The notes beneath the pieces were generated by a model. It was given only the letters and a program-made list of their open reading frames with translations, was not told the origin of the DNA and searched no databases. A stretch of 5,267 nt of DNA from Halorhodospira sp. (GTDB lineage: Bacteria; Pseudomonadota; Gammaproteobacteria; Nitrococcales; Halorhodospiraceae), in assembly GCA_007127935.1 (NCBI GenBank), contig SKYL01000289.1:1-5267 (forward strand), written 5' to 3'. Below are positions 1-5,267 of this stretch, piece after piece. The translations under genes and the position numbers were made by a program. Numbering within the stretch: position 1 is the first letter of the stretch; every line of letters starts with the position of its first letter.

Positions 1-30
1 GACGTCGAACGGAGCGACCGCCTGGAGCCG

Positions 31-50
31 GAAAAGACCCCGCCAGGGGC
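31..50 (-). terminator. Possible intrinsic terminator downstream of hemF
   Basis: On the minus strand CCCC (49-46), loop TGGC and GGGG (41-38), extended by one G-T wobble, form a short GC-rich hairpin followed at once by TCTTTT (37-32). The hairpin-plus-T-tract order suits leftward transcription from hemF, about 150 nt after its stop. The stem is short and the tract is interrupted by C, so this is tentative. Confidence 0.35.
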
Positions 51-69
51 GCGCGCAGGGATGCGCGCG

Positions 70-101
70 TCGGGTGACGCGCCGGGAGCGCGTTCACCCG
101 A
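70..101. other. Strong intergenic hairpin
   Basis: Outer arms TCGGGTGA (70-77) and TCACCCGA (94-101) pair perfectly, and inner arms CGCGC (78-82) and GCGCG (88-92) continue the stem, with a single bulged T at 93 and a 5-nt loop (83-87). This gives 13 base pairs, the strongest structure in the non-coding stretch. No T-run follows on either strand. It could be a 3' stabiliser, a processing site or a repeat-family element; it has not been compared with the rest of the genome. Confidence 0.55.
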
Positions 102-190
102 TCCCGGCGGAAGGCGAGGAGCGCAGTGGGTCGCCGATCCATCCACCCCCACCGCGCCACGCCAAAAGGCACCAAGTCACCAACCGCCCC

Positions 191-213
191 CCGGACCTTT
201 GCCTATGGTCCGG
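191..213 (-). other. Inverted repeat spanning the hemF stop codon
   Basis: Perfect 7-bp arms CCGGACC (191-197) and GGTCCGG (207-213) enclose a 9-nt loop that contains the hemF TAG. There is no T-tract after it on the minus strand (G-rich sequence follows), so it is not a classical intrinsic terminator. It could protect the mRNA 3' end or affect termination, but no function is shown by the sequence. Confidence 0.5.
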
Positions 214-1138
214 CCGAGGCCCCAGCCCAATCCCGAGGCACCAAAAAGTACTCGGTCAAGTCCGCTTCCGGACTCCCCGGCTCCGCGCTCCACCCATACT
301 CCCAGCGCGCCAGCGGCGGCAGCGACATCAAGATCGACTCGGCCCGGCCGCCGGACTGGATACCGAAGCGCGTCCCCCGGTCGTGGAGCAGATTGAACTC
401 CACATAACGGCCACGCCGGTAAAGTTGAAATTCCCGCTCCCGTTCCCCATACGGCGTGTCGCGGCGCCGCTCCACAATCGGGCCGTACGCCTCCAGGAAG
501 GTGGCGCCGACCTCGCGGACAAAGGCCAGACACGTCTCAAAGTCCCAGCGGTTCAAATCATCGAAGAACAGACCGCCGATCCCCCGCTGTTCCCCCCGGT
601 GAGGGAGCCGGAAGTACTCGTCGCACCGCTCCTTGAGTTCTTCATAGAGACCGTCGCCGAACGGGGCGCAGGCCGCCCGGGCGCGCCGGTGCCAATCCCG
701 GCAGTCGGCCTCGAAGCCGTAGCACGGGGTGAGATCGAAGCCGCCGCCGAACCACCAGACGGCATTGCCGCCGGGCTCCCCGGCCACGAAGGCGCGTAAG
801 TTGGCGTGGGTGGTGGGGACGTAAGGGTTGCGGGGGTGAAAGACCAGGGAGATGCCCAGGGCCTGAAAGGGGCGGCCGGCCAGTTCCGGCCGGTGTTCCG
901 TGGCGGCGGACGGCAGCGCCGGTCCGGAGACATGGGAGAAATTGACCCCCGCCTGTTCCATCAGCGCCCCCTCCCGGAGTACGCGGCTGATGCCGCCGCC
1001 CCCGCTTTCGCGGGTCCAGCGGTCGGTGCCGAACCGGCCCTCGCCATCCCATGCCTCTACCTGGCGGCAGATCCGCCCCTGGAGGCCCAGCAGGTCATCA
1101 CGGAACCGCTGTACACCGTCGGCGGGCAAGTCCGTCAT
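203..1138 (-). CDS. hemF: Oxygen-dependent coproporphyrinogen III oxidase (HemF)
   Basis: Cytosolic enzyme that uses O2 to decarboxylate two propionates of coproporphyrinogen III, giving protoporphyrinogen IX in haem synthesis. The 311-aa length is close to the usual about 300 aa, and family blocks run end to end: WTRESGGGGISRVL (41-54), GVNFSHV (64-70), HPRNPYVPTTHANLR (101-115), WWFGGGFDLTP (128-138), CDEYFRLPHRGEQRGIGGLFFDDL (from 172), and RGRYVEFNLLHDRGT followed by the GIQSGGRAESILMSLPP block (259-275). The four conserved histidines expected in the family are present at 101, 111, 150 and 180, so the enzyme looks active. One small deviation is Cys139, where DLTPYY is usual. The ATG at 1138 overlaps the ntrX TGA (ATGA), and AGGAGA at 1143-1148 lies 4 nt upstream, which fixes the start. 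It is the last gene of the operon seen here; the TAG stop sits in the loop of an inverted repeat. Identification is very secure; grouping with ntrYX is visible, its regulatory meaning is inferred. Confidence 0.97.
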   Translation of the reverse strand: MTDLPADGVQRFRDDLLGLQGRICRQVEAWDGEGRFGTDRWTRESGGGGISRVLREGALMEQAGVNFSHVSGPALPSAATEHRPELAGRPFQALGISLVFHPRNPYVPTTHANLRAFVAGEPGGNAVWWFGGGFDLTPCYGFEADCRDWHRRARAACAPFGDGLYEELKERCDEYFRLPHRGEQRGIGGLFFDDLNRWDFETCLAFVREVGATFLEAYGPIVERRRDTPYGEREREFQLYRRGRYVEFNLLHDRGTRFGIQSGGRAESILMSLPPLARWEYGWSAEPGSPEADLTEYFLVPRDWAGASAGP

Positions 1139-2520
1139 GGGGTCTCCTGAGTGGGGTCGCCGCTCTCCTTGGGATCGATCCCCAGCGCCTTGAGTTTACG
1201 GTACAGGTGGGTCCGCTCCATGCCGGTCAACCGTGCCAAGCGGGCGACGCTGCCCTGTGCCCGCTGAAGCTGATGGCGGAGGTAACGGCGCTCGAACCGT
1301 TCCCGCGCCTCCCGCATCGGCAGCCGGAGTTCACCGTGGGGGTCATCGCCGCCGGTCATCGCGGCGCCCAGCAGCGTTTCCACCTCGCCGATCTCGATCC
1401 GCTCTCCGTTCCCGAAGATGAGCAGGCGTTGCACCAGATTCTGAAGTTCACGGACATTGCCCGGCCAGTCATGCTCACACAGCCGTTCCCGGGCGGCATC
1501 GGCAAAGGTGCGGTGGGGCAATCGGTCGCGATCGGAGTAGTGCTGTACATAGAACGCCAGCAATTCAGGGATGTCTTCCCGGCGATCCCGCAGCGGCGGC
1601 ACCGCCATCTCTACCTCGGCCAACTCGTAGTAGAGCGGTTCCCTGAATCGTCCGGCGGCGGCCTCCCCGGCCAAATCGCGTACCGTCCCGGCCACCAGGC
1701 GGGTGGTCAGCGGCACCTGCGCGTTGCCGCCCTCCCGCCGGAAAGCGGAATCGCGGATCGCCGCCAGCAGCCGCGCCTGGATGCGTCCGTCCATATCCCC
1801 CACCTCGGCGATGAAGAGGGTCCCCCCCTTTGCCTGTTCCAAGAGCCCGTAGGAGATGCCGCCGTCCCGTTCATGGCCGAACAGCTCGGCCATGCCGTAA
1901 TCTCCGGTGAGGCGCGCCCCGGTGACCGGAATGAAGGGCCGTTCGTCGCCGGAGGAGATCTGGTGCTGGTAGGCCGCCAGGCAGCGCTTGCCGGTGCCCG
2001 GCTCGCCCGTCAGCAATACCCGTTGGTTGTGGGGGGCGACCCGCCGCAGTTGCGCCCGTAGCGCCTTCATCGCTTCGCTGTTGCCGAGGGGCTCCTCGGG
2101 CAAGGTCGCCAAGCCGCGTAGTCCTTCGTTCTCTTGCACCAGCCGATTGGCCTCCAGGGCGCGCTCGACGGTGAGCAGCAGCTTGGGCATAGAGAGCGGT
2201 TTTTCGAGGAAGTCCCAGGCGCCGAGACGGGTCGCCTCCAAAGCGGTCTCAATGGTGCCGTGCCCGGAGATCATCACCACCGGGCACGGCGGCCGCCCGC
2301 CGGTACTCCACTCTTGGAGGAGCGTGATTCCGTCCACATCGGGCATCCAGACATCGAGCAGGACCAGGTCGGGGCGGCGGCGGCGCATGGCGCGGCGGGC
2401 GCCCTCCCCGTCGGCGGCGGTGCGTACCGAGTACCCCTCATCGGCCAAGATCTCTCCCACCAGCGATCCGATGGCCGGTTCGTCATCCACCACCAGTACG
2501 TCGGCCGTCATTCCGGTCAT
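1135..2520 (-). CDS. ntrX: NtrX-type response regulator with a degenerate sigma-54 AAA+ domain
   Basis: DNA-binding response regulator, 461 aa, presumed partner of the NtrY kinase encoded just upstream. The receiver domain (about 7-122) is intact: acidic pair Asp12/Asp13, phospho-acceptor Asp56 (LLDVWMP), Ser85 and Lys107 (EKPLS). The AAA+ domain (about 145-370) has Walker A GEPGTGKR (172-179) and the WPGNVRELQNL block (352-362). However, where GAFTGA should follow ELFGHE there is only RDGGISY (218-224), about five residues shorter. Walker B reads GGTLFIAEV with Ala238 instead of Asp, sensor I is AGTV rather than AATN, and FREDLYYRL has become FREPLYYEL. A Fis-type helix-turn-helix closes the protein (about 408-447, ending in THLYRKLKALGI). 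Conventional sigma-54 activation therefore looks unlikely; direct DNA binding and regulation at sigma-70 promoters is an inference. The start at 2520 is supported by GGAGGG 6 nt upstream and by ATGA overlap with ntrY; an in-frame ATG at 2511 is the alternative. Confidence 0.93.
   Translation of the reverse strand: MTGMTADVLVVDDEPAIGSLVGEILADEGYSVRTAADGEGARRAMRRRRPDLVLLDVWMPDVDGITLLQEWSTGGRPPCPVVMISGHGTIETALEATRLGAWDFLEKPLSMPKLLLTVERALEANRLVQENEGLRGLATLPEEPLGNSEAMKALRAQLRRVAPHNQRVLLTGEPGTGKRCLAAYQHQISSGDERPFIPVTGARLTGDYGMAELFGHERDGGISYGLLEQAKGGTLFIAEVGDMDGRIQARLLAAIRDSAFRREGGNAQVPLTTRLVAGTVRDLAGEAAAGRFREPLYYELAEVEMAVPPLRDRREDIPELLAFYVQHYSDRDRLPHRTFADAARERLCEHDWPGNVRELQNLVQRLLIFGNGERIEIGEVETLLGAAMTGGDDPHGELRLPMREARERFERRYLRHQLQRAQGSVARLARLTGMERTHLYRKLKALGIDPKESGDPTQETP
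1139..1148 (-). promoter_or_regulatory. Ribosome binding site of hemF
   Basis: AGGAGA (minus strand, 1148-1143) lies 4 nt before the hemF ATG at 1138, within the final codons of ntrX. The spacing is a little short but the match is good. It supports the start that overlaps the ntrX stop as ATGA. Confidence 0.7.
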
Positions 2521-4679
2521 GCCGTACCCTCCATGGGTTGCCGGCGGCTGGGCAGCCGCAGGATCAACTCCGCCCCGGTGGCGGAGTTCCGTGCCTCAAT
2601 CGAACCGTCGTGTTCCTCGGCGATCTTCTTGACAATGGGCAGCCCCAGTCCGGTGCCCCGCGGCTTGGTGGTGACGTAGGGCTCGAAGACCTGGGACAGC
2701 ACCGACGGGTCGAATCCGGGCCCGTCGTCTCGCACCATAACCTCCACAAAACGGCGATCCGCCCGTCCTGTCCCTTGTGCGTGCAGGTTCACCGTGCCGC
2801 CTCCGGTGCAGGCGTCTCCCGCGTTGCGCAGCAGGTTGTGCAGCAGCCGCCGTAGGCGGTTGGCATCTCCGTAGAGTGGGGGTAGCGGGTCTTCCACGTC
2901 GACTTGGAAGACGACGTCCGGCATCTCGTGGCGATAGAGTTCCGCCGCCTCCTCAAGCAGCACCGCCACGTCCACCGGCTTGCGTTCCATGCGCGGCGCC
3001 CGGGCATATTCGGAGAAGGCGTTGACCATGGCCTTCATGATCTCCACCTGGCGCACGATGGTGTCGGTGGACCGCTCCAGCAACTCCCGGTGGCGTTCGT
3101 CCGGCAGCACATCGTGCAGCTTGTGCCCGAGCCGTTCGGCGGCCAGCTGGATCGGGGTCAGCGGGTTGCGGATCTCGTGGGCGAGGCGGCGCGCCACCTC
3201 GCCCCATGCCGCTTCGCGCTGGGCCGAGAGCAGGTCGGTGATGTCGTCGAAGACCACCACGTGTCCGCCAGGGCCGGAGATCCCGGGCAGCTGGGCGCCG
3301 CTCACCGCCAAGCTTCGCTCGTTGCCGTCGGTGCTGGGGATCACGGTTTGTTCGCGCCACTCACCCGGGCCCCGGCGGCGCTCCGCAATGCGCTCCCAAA
3401 GCGGAGCCAAGCGTGGGTCCACGCCCTTCATCTCTCCCGTGTCGGCTTCCAGATGACGGCGCAGTGGCAATTGCAGGATCGCCTCGGCAGCGGCGTTGGC
3501 GCTGCGCAGGCGTCCATGGGTGTCCAGCGTGATGACCCCGGACGAGAGCCGCTCCAGCACCGTCTCCAAACGTGTCCTCTGGTGCTCCACCATGGCCTGG
3601 CTGCGTTTGGCGCTCTCCCGTGCCCGGGCAATGTTCCGGCTCATCTCATTGAAGGAGGCGACCAAACCGCCCAACTCATCCTTGGGACCGGCTGGCAGTT
3701 GGGTGCCGTACTCACCTTCGGCCACGGCCCGGGTTCCCTCCGCCAAGTCGCGCACCGGGGCGGTCAGCCGTTGGGCCAAGTAGAGCGCGGACCAGACGGC
3801 GAACATCAGGGAGACCAGCAGCACCAGGGAGAGGGTCAGTGTGAAACTGTCGCGCAGCGGCCCCCGCAGAAAGGTCAGTTCGCCGTGGCGGGCATACGCC
3901 GCCTGGACCGCCTCCGCCCGAACGGCGATCCTCGGAGGGACCGGGAAAAACGCCTCGGCGGCGTCGCCACCATCCAGGCCGATCACCACGCGGACCACCA
4001 ATCCGTCAGGTACCGGCTCGGTGGAGGTCAGTGCTCCGCCCGCGCCCAATTCGGCAAGCCGTTCGGGTGGCGGGGGCGGCACTCCCTCGGGCAGTGTGCC
4101 GGCGGTGGCCTGACGGCCGGCCAGAGAGGTCCGGGCGATCCCTAAGGCGCCGCTCTCCAGGCGGATCGCCTCCAGCGTCTCTTCGTTGAGGTGTTCCCCG
4201 GCAAGTTGTTGTCCCAACGCCCGTGAAAGCGCCCTTTTCAACGGCCGTTCATGGTGGCTGAGGGCGGCGCGGGTCAATTCCAGTGCCTCCTCCAGAGACT
4301 CCTCCACCCGTACGTCGAACCAACTGTCGATACCGGCGCGGAGGAAGTGCATGGAGAAGAGGTAGACCACCAGCACCGGAACCACCGCCAGGAGCACCAG
4401 GAAGCCGGCCAGCCGCACCGCCAGCCGGCTGCCGGGGCGCCGTTCATGGTGGGCGCGCACCAGCCGGTAGAGGCTTAGTCCGGCGGCGACGGAGAGTCCC
4501 ACCAAAGCCACCGCGTTGATGCCGAGCAGCACCGCGTAGAGGCGGCTGAACCGCTCACTGTCCTGGGTGGCGGCGGTCAGCAGGCCCAGCGCCACCAGAA
4601 GAAGCAAACAGAGCAGCACGCGCCACAGGGTCTCGTGGCGCCGAGGCCGCGTTTCCTGATTCAGTCTTCCAATCTCCAT
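2517..4679 (-). CDS. ntrY: NtrY-type membrane sensor histidine kinase
   Basis: Inner-membrane kinase of 720 aa from the chosen start, typical for NtrY. Hydrophobic segments lie at about 18-37, 47-72, 88-110 and 279-302, with a mostly soluble, presumably periplasmic region (about 111-278) between the last two. A HAMP linker follows (about 300-352), then a PAS-like region (about 370-480), HisKA with the H-box LAHEIRNPLTP and phospho-acceptor His501, and an ATPase domain with N-box NLLRNAGDA (Asn619), G1 DDGPGFD (651-657), F-box FEPYVTTK (665-672) and G2 GTGLGL (675-680). All catalytic boxes are intact, so it should autophosphorylate and donate phosphate to the adjacent NtrX. The signal sensed cannot be read from the sequence. 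ATG at 4679 was preferred over an upstream in-frame ATG at 4829 because the extra 50 residues are Arg-rich, unlike the family, and lie inside the DUF4390 gene. It overlaps that gene by 19 bp and has no clear Shine-Dalgarno, which suggests coupling to upstream translation. The stop overlaps the ntrX ATG. Confidence 0.95.
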   Translation of the reverse strand: MEIGRLNQETRPRRHETLWRVLLCLLLLVALGLLTAATQDSERFSRLYAVLLGINAVALVGLSVAAGLSLYRLVRAHHERRPGSRLAVRLAGFLVLLAVVPVLVVYLFSMHFLRAGIDSWFDVRVEESLEEALELTRAALSHHERPLKRALSRALGQQLAGEHLNEETLEAIRLESGALGIARTSLAGRQATAGTLPEGVPPPPPERLAELGAGGALTSTEPVPDGLVVRVVIGLDGGDAAEAFFPVPPRIAVRAEAVQAAYARHGELTFLRGPLRDSFTLTLSLVLLVSLMFAVWSALYLAQRLTAPVRDLAEGTRAVAEGEYGTQLPAGPKDELGGLVASFNEMSRNIARARESAKRSQAMVEHQRTRLETVLERLSSGVITLDTHGRLRSANAAAEAILQLPLRRHLEADTGEMKGVDPRLAPLWERIAERRRGPGEWREQTVIPSTDGNERSLAVSGAQLPGISGPGGHVVVFDDITDLLSAQREAAWGEVARRLAHEIRNPLTPIQLAAERLGHKLHDVLPDERHRELLERSTDTIVRQVEIMKAMVNAFSEYARAPRMERKPVDVAVLLEEAAELYRHEMPDVVFQVDVEDPLPPLYGDANRLRRLLHNLLRNAGDACTGGGTVNLHAQGTGRADRRFVEVMVRDDGPGFDPSVLSQVFEPYVTTKPRGTGLGLPIVKKIAEEHDGSIEARNSATGAELILRLPSRRQPMEGTA
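2521..2532 (-). promoter_or_regulatory. Ribosome binding site of ntrX
   Basis: GGAGGG (minus strand, 2532-2527) sits 6 nt before the ATG at 2520, inside the last codons of ntrY. It decides in favour of the first ATG over the one three codons later, and with the ATGA overlap it suggests that ribosomes finishing ntrY start ntrX efficiently. Confidence 0.75.
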
Positions 4680-5185
4680 ACGTACCAATCGCTGCCGACG
4701 CGCCAGTCGGCGGACAACAAGGCGGAAGCCTGCAGGGGGGGCGGTAGTTCGTCGATCTCCAGCCGGGTGCGTAGACGTACTTCCGCGCCGGCCAGCGCGT
4801 CGGGACCGGCGTTCTCCAAGACGGTCCACCCGTCCACGTGGCCGAGGGCCCAGAGCATCGATTCGGTGTTGACGAAATAGCGTTGCTGCCCGCCGGTATC
4901 GAGGCGGTAGCGCCGGCTCAACGGCTGGTAACGCAGCACGGCCTCCCGTTCTACGGTGGCCACCTCTTCATCCCACCACCACCAGCGGGGGTGGCGTACC
5001 TCCACGCGTTGGGAGACGGTCAGGGGGATGCCGCTGTCCAGTGCTTGCCGGGCGGCGGGCGGCAGTTCGTAAGCGATGAAGGCGGAGAGCTTCCAGTGGT
5101 CGTCCGGACCGTGGGTCAGTTGGGCGCGCTGGATCTCAAACGCGGACGCGGGGATGGCGGTTGCCGCCATCATCAGCGCGAACAT
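4661..5185 (-). CDS. DUF4390 family exported protein
   Basis: A 174-aa protein of unknown function matching, from memory, the DUF4390 family often found beside ntrYX in gammaproteobacteria. Recognisable family features are RHPRWWWWDEEVA (64-76), the tyrosine-rich LRYQPLSRRYRLDTGGQQRYF (84-104) and the C-terminal LSADWRVGSDWYVW (157-170). The N-terminus is hydrophobic and ends in an Ala-rich stretch (MFALMMAATAIPASA, then FEIQ) that resembles the end of a signal peptide, with cleavage likely after residue 15; a periplasmic location is inferred. The ATG at 5185 is uncertain: it gives a signal lacking a basic n-region and has no Shine-Dalgarno, while the frame stays open to the window edge and encodes Arg-containing sequence (NRGPRPPWHSALQASLTW) just before it. 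No ATG, GTG or TTG occurs in that upstream stretch, so a longer version would have to start outside the window. Other in-frame ATGs are at 5173 and 5170. It overlaps ntrY by 19 bp, which hints at a function linked to the kinase. Confidence 0.85.
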   Translation of the reverse strand: MFALMMAATAIPASAFEIQRAQLTHGPDDHWKLSAFIAYELPPAARQALDSGIPLTVSQRVEVRHPRWWWWDEEVATVEREAVLRYQPLSRRYRLDTGGQQRYFVNTESMLWALGHVDGWTVLENAGPDALAGAEVRLRTRLEIDELPPPLQASALLSADWRVGSDWYVWRLED

Positions 5186-5267
5186 CCAAGTTAAGGAAGC
5201 TTGGAGCGCCGAGTGCCAAGGGGGGCGGGGGCCTCTGTTAAGGGTGTCGGCCGCCTGGATGGCGGCC
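5186..5267 (-). other. Upstream stretch of the operon, coding status unresolved
   Basis: The 82 bases before the DUF4390 ATG carry no obvious Shine-Dalgarno or convincing promoter. All three minus-strand frames are of interest: one is continuous with DUF4390; the other two end in TAA close to the gene (at about 5237 and 5191) and could be the tail of an upstream gene. A G-rich run (5220-5231) and short inverted repeats are also present. Confidence 0.4.
5249..5267. repeat. Perfect inverted repeat at the right edge
   Basis: GGCCGCC (5249-5255) and GGCGGCC (5261-5267) pair perfectly around a TGGAT loop. The second arm ends exactly at the window edge, so the stem could be longer. No T-tract follows on the minus strand. 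It may be a coincidence of GC-rich coding sequence or the hairpin of an upstream gene's 3' end. Confidence 0.45.

Larger units (their letters stand above)
1..202. other. Non-coding stretch after hemF
   Basis: No convincing gene was found. It contains the hairpins at 70-101 and 31-50 and part of the one at 191-213. A minus-strand frame opening at an ATG at 142 runs off the window edge (about 47 codons) with a G-rich stretch before it, but its product resembles nothing recognised and it crosses the strong hairpin, so it was not called. Confidence 0.5.

Noticed and set aside
1..142. Minus-strand open frame from ATG 142 to the window edge
   Set aside because: About 47 codons, no recognisable product, crosses a strong hairpin; cannot be separated from chance openness in GC-rich DNA without the adjoining sequence.
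74..799. Plus-strand open frame (241 codons) opposite hemF
   Set aside because: Shadow of hemF; the product is Pro/Arg/Ala-rich without motifs.
1051..2061. Long plus-strand open frame (336 codons) opposite ntrX and the start of hemF
   Set aside because: It runs across two securely identified genes, has no recognisable domain, and is explained by GC-rich codon structure.
2904..4145. Long plus-strand open frame (413 codons) opposite ntrY
   Set aside because: It is antisense to a complete kinase with all family motifs, its translation resembles no family, and long antisense frames are common in GC-rich DNA.
4680..4829. 50-residue N-terminal extension of NtrY from ATG 4829
   Set aside because: The extension is basic and low in complexity, lies wholly in the DUF4390 gene, and NtrY proteins normally begin shortly before the first membrane helix, as the 4679 start gives.
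5204..5218. TGGCAC on the minus strand (5218-5213), resembling the -24 element of a sigma-54 promoter
   Set aside because: The -12 position (5207-5204) reads GCTC instead of TTGC, so the essential GC is not at the right distance.
5220..5231. G-rich run as a possible G-quadruplex
   Set aside because: Only two uninterrupted G-tracts are present (6 and 5 bases), with no further nearby tracts to make a convincing four-stranded motif.

Overview
The window is GC-rich (by eye about two-thirds G+C). It holds four tightly packed genes, all read leftward on the minus strand, with short non-coding stretches at both edges. In transcription order they are a secreted DUF4390-family protein (5185-4661), an NtrY-type membrane sensor histidine kinase (4679-2517), an NtrX-type response regulator (2520-1135) and the oxygen-dependent coproporphyrinogen III oxidase HemF (1138-203). 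The DUF4390 + NtrY + NtrX order and the protein sequences suggest a gammaproteobacterium, perhaps a purple-sulfur/Ectothiorhodospiraceae-like lineage. That placement is inference from gene content and composition and was not tested by a search.

Layout: 5267-5186 is a leader or upstream-gene tail with a perfect 7-bp inverted repeat at the window edge. The reading frame of the DUF4390 gene stays open through all of it, so the true start of that gene may lie outside the window. The next junctions all overlap: 19 bp between DUF4390 and ntrY, and ATGA overlaps of 4 bp at both ntrY/ntrX and ntrX/hemF. Clear Shine-Dalgarno sequences precede ntrX and hemF but not the first two genes. This is a single operon with strong signs of translational coupling. 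Downstream of hemF, 202-1 shows no convincing gene but holds several inverted repeats: one spanning the hemF stop codon, a strong 13-bp-arm hairpin at 70-101, and a small hairpin followed by a T-rich tract at 31-50 that could end the transcript.

How the genes fit together: NtrY should sense a signal through its periplasmic segment and/or cytoplasmic PAS region and phosphorylate NtrX on Asp56. The DUF4390 protein is probably exported and may act at the periplasmic face. HemF catalyses an O2-requiring step of haem synthesis. NtrYX systems elsewhere (Brucella, Neisseria) are tied to redox and respiratory control, so coupling to hemF suggests an oxygen/haem regulatory unit; this is inference.

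The most unusual point is in NtrX. Its central AAA+ domain keeps the Walker A motif and overall fold markers but has lost the sigma-54-contacting GAFTGA loop, the Walker B aspartate, the sensor I asparagine and a conserved Arg-finger-region arginine. It is therefore unlikely to be a conventional ATP-driven sigma-54 activator. No RNA genes, mobile elements or CRISPR arrays were seen.
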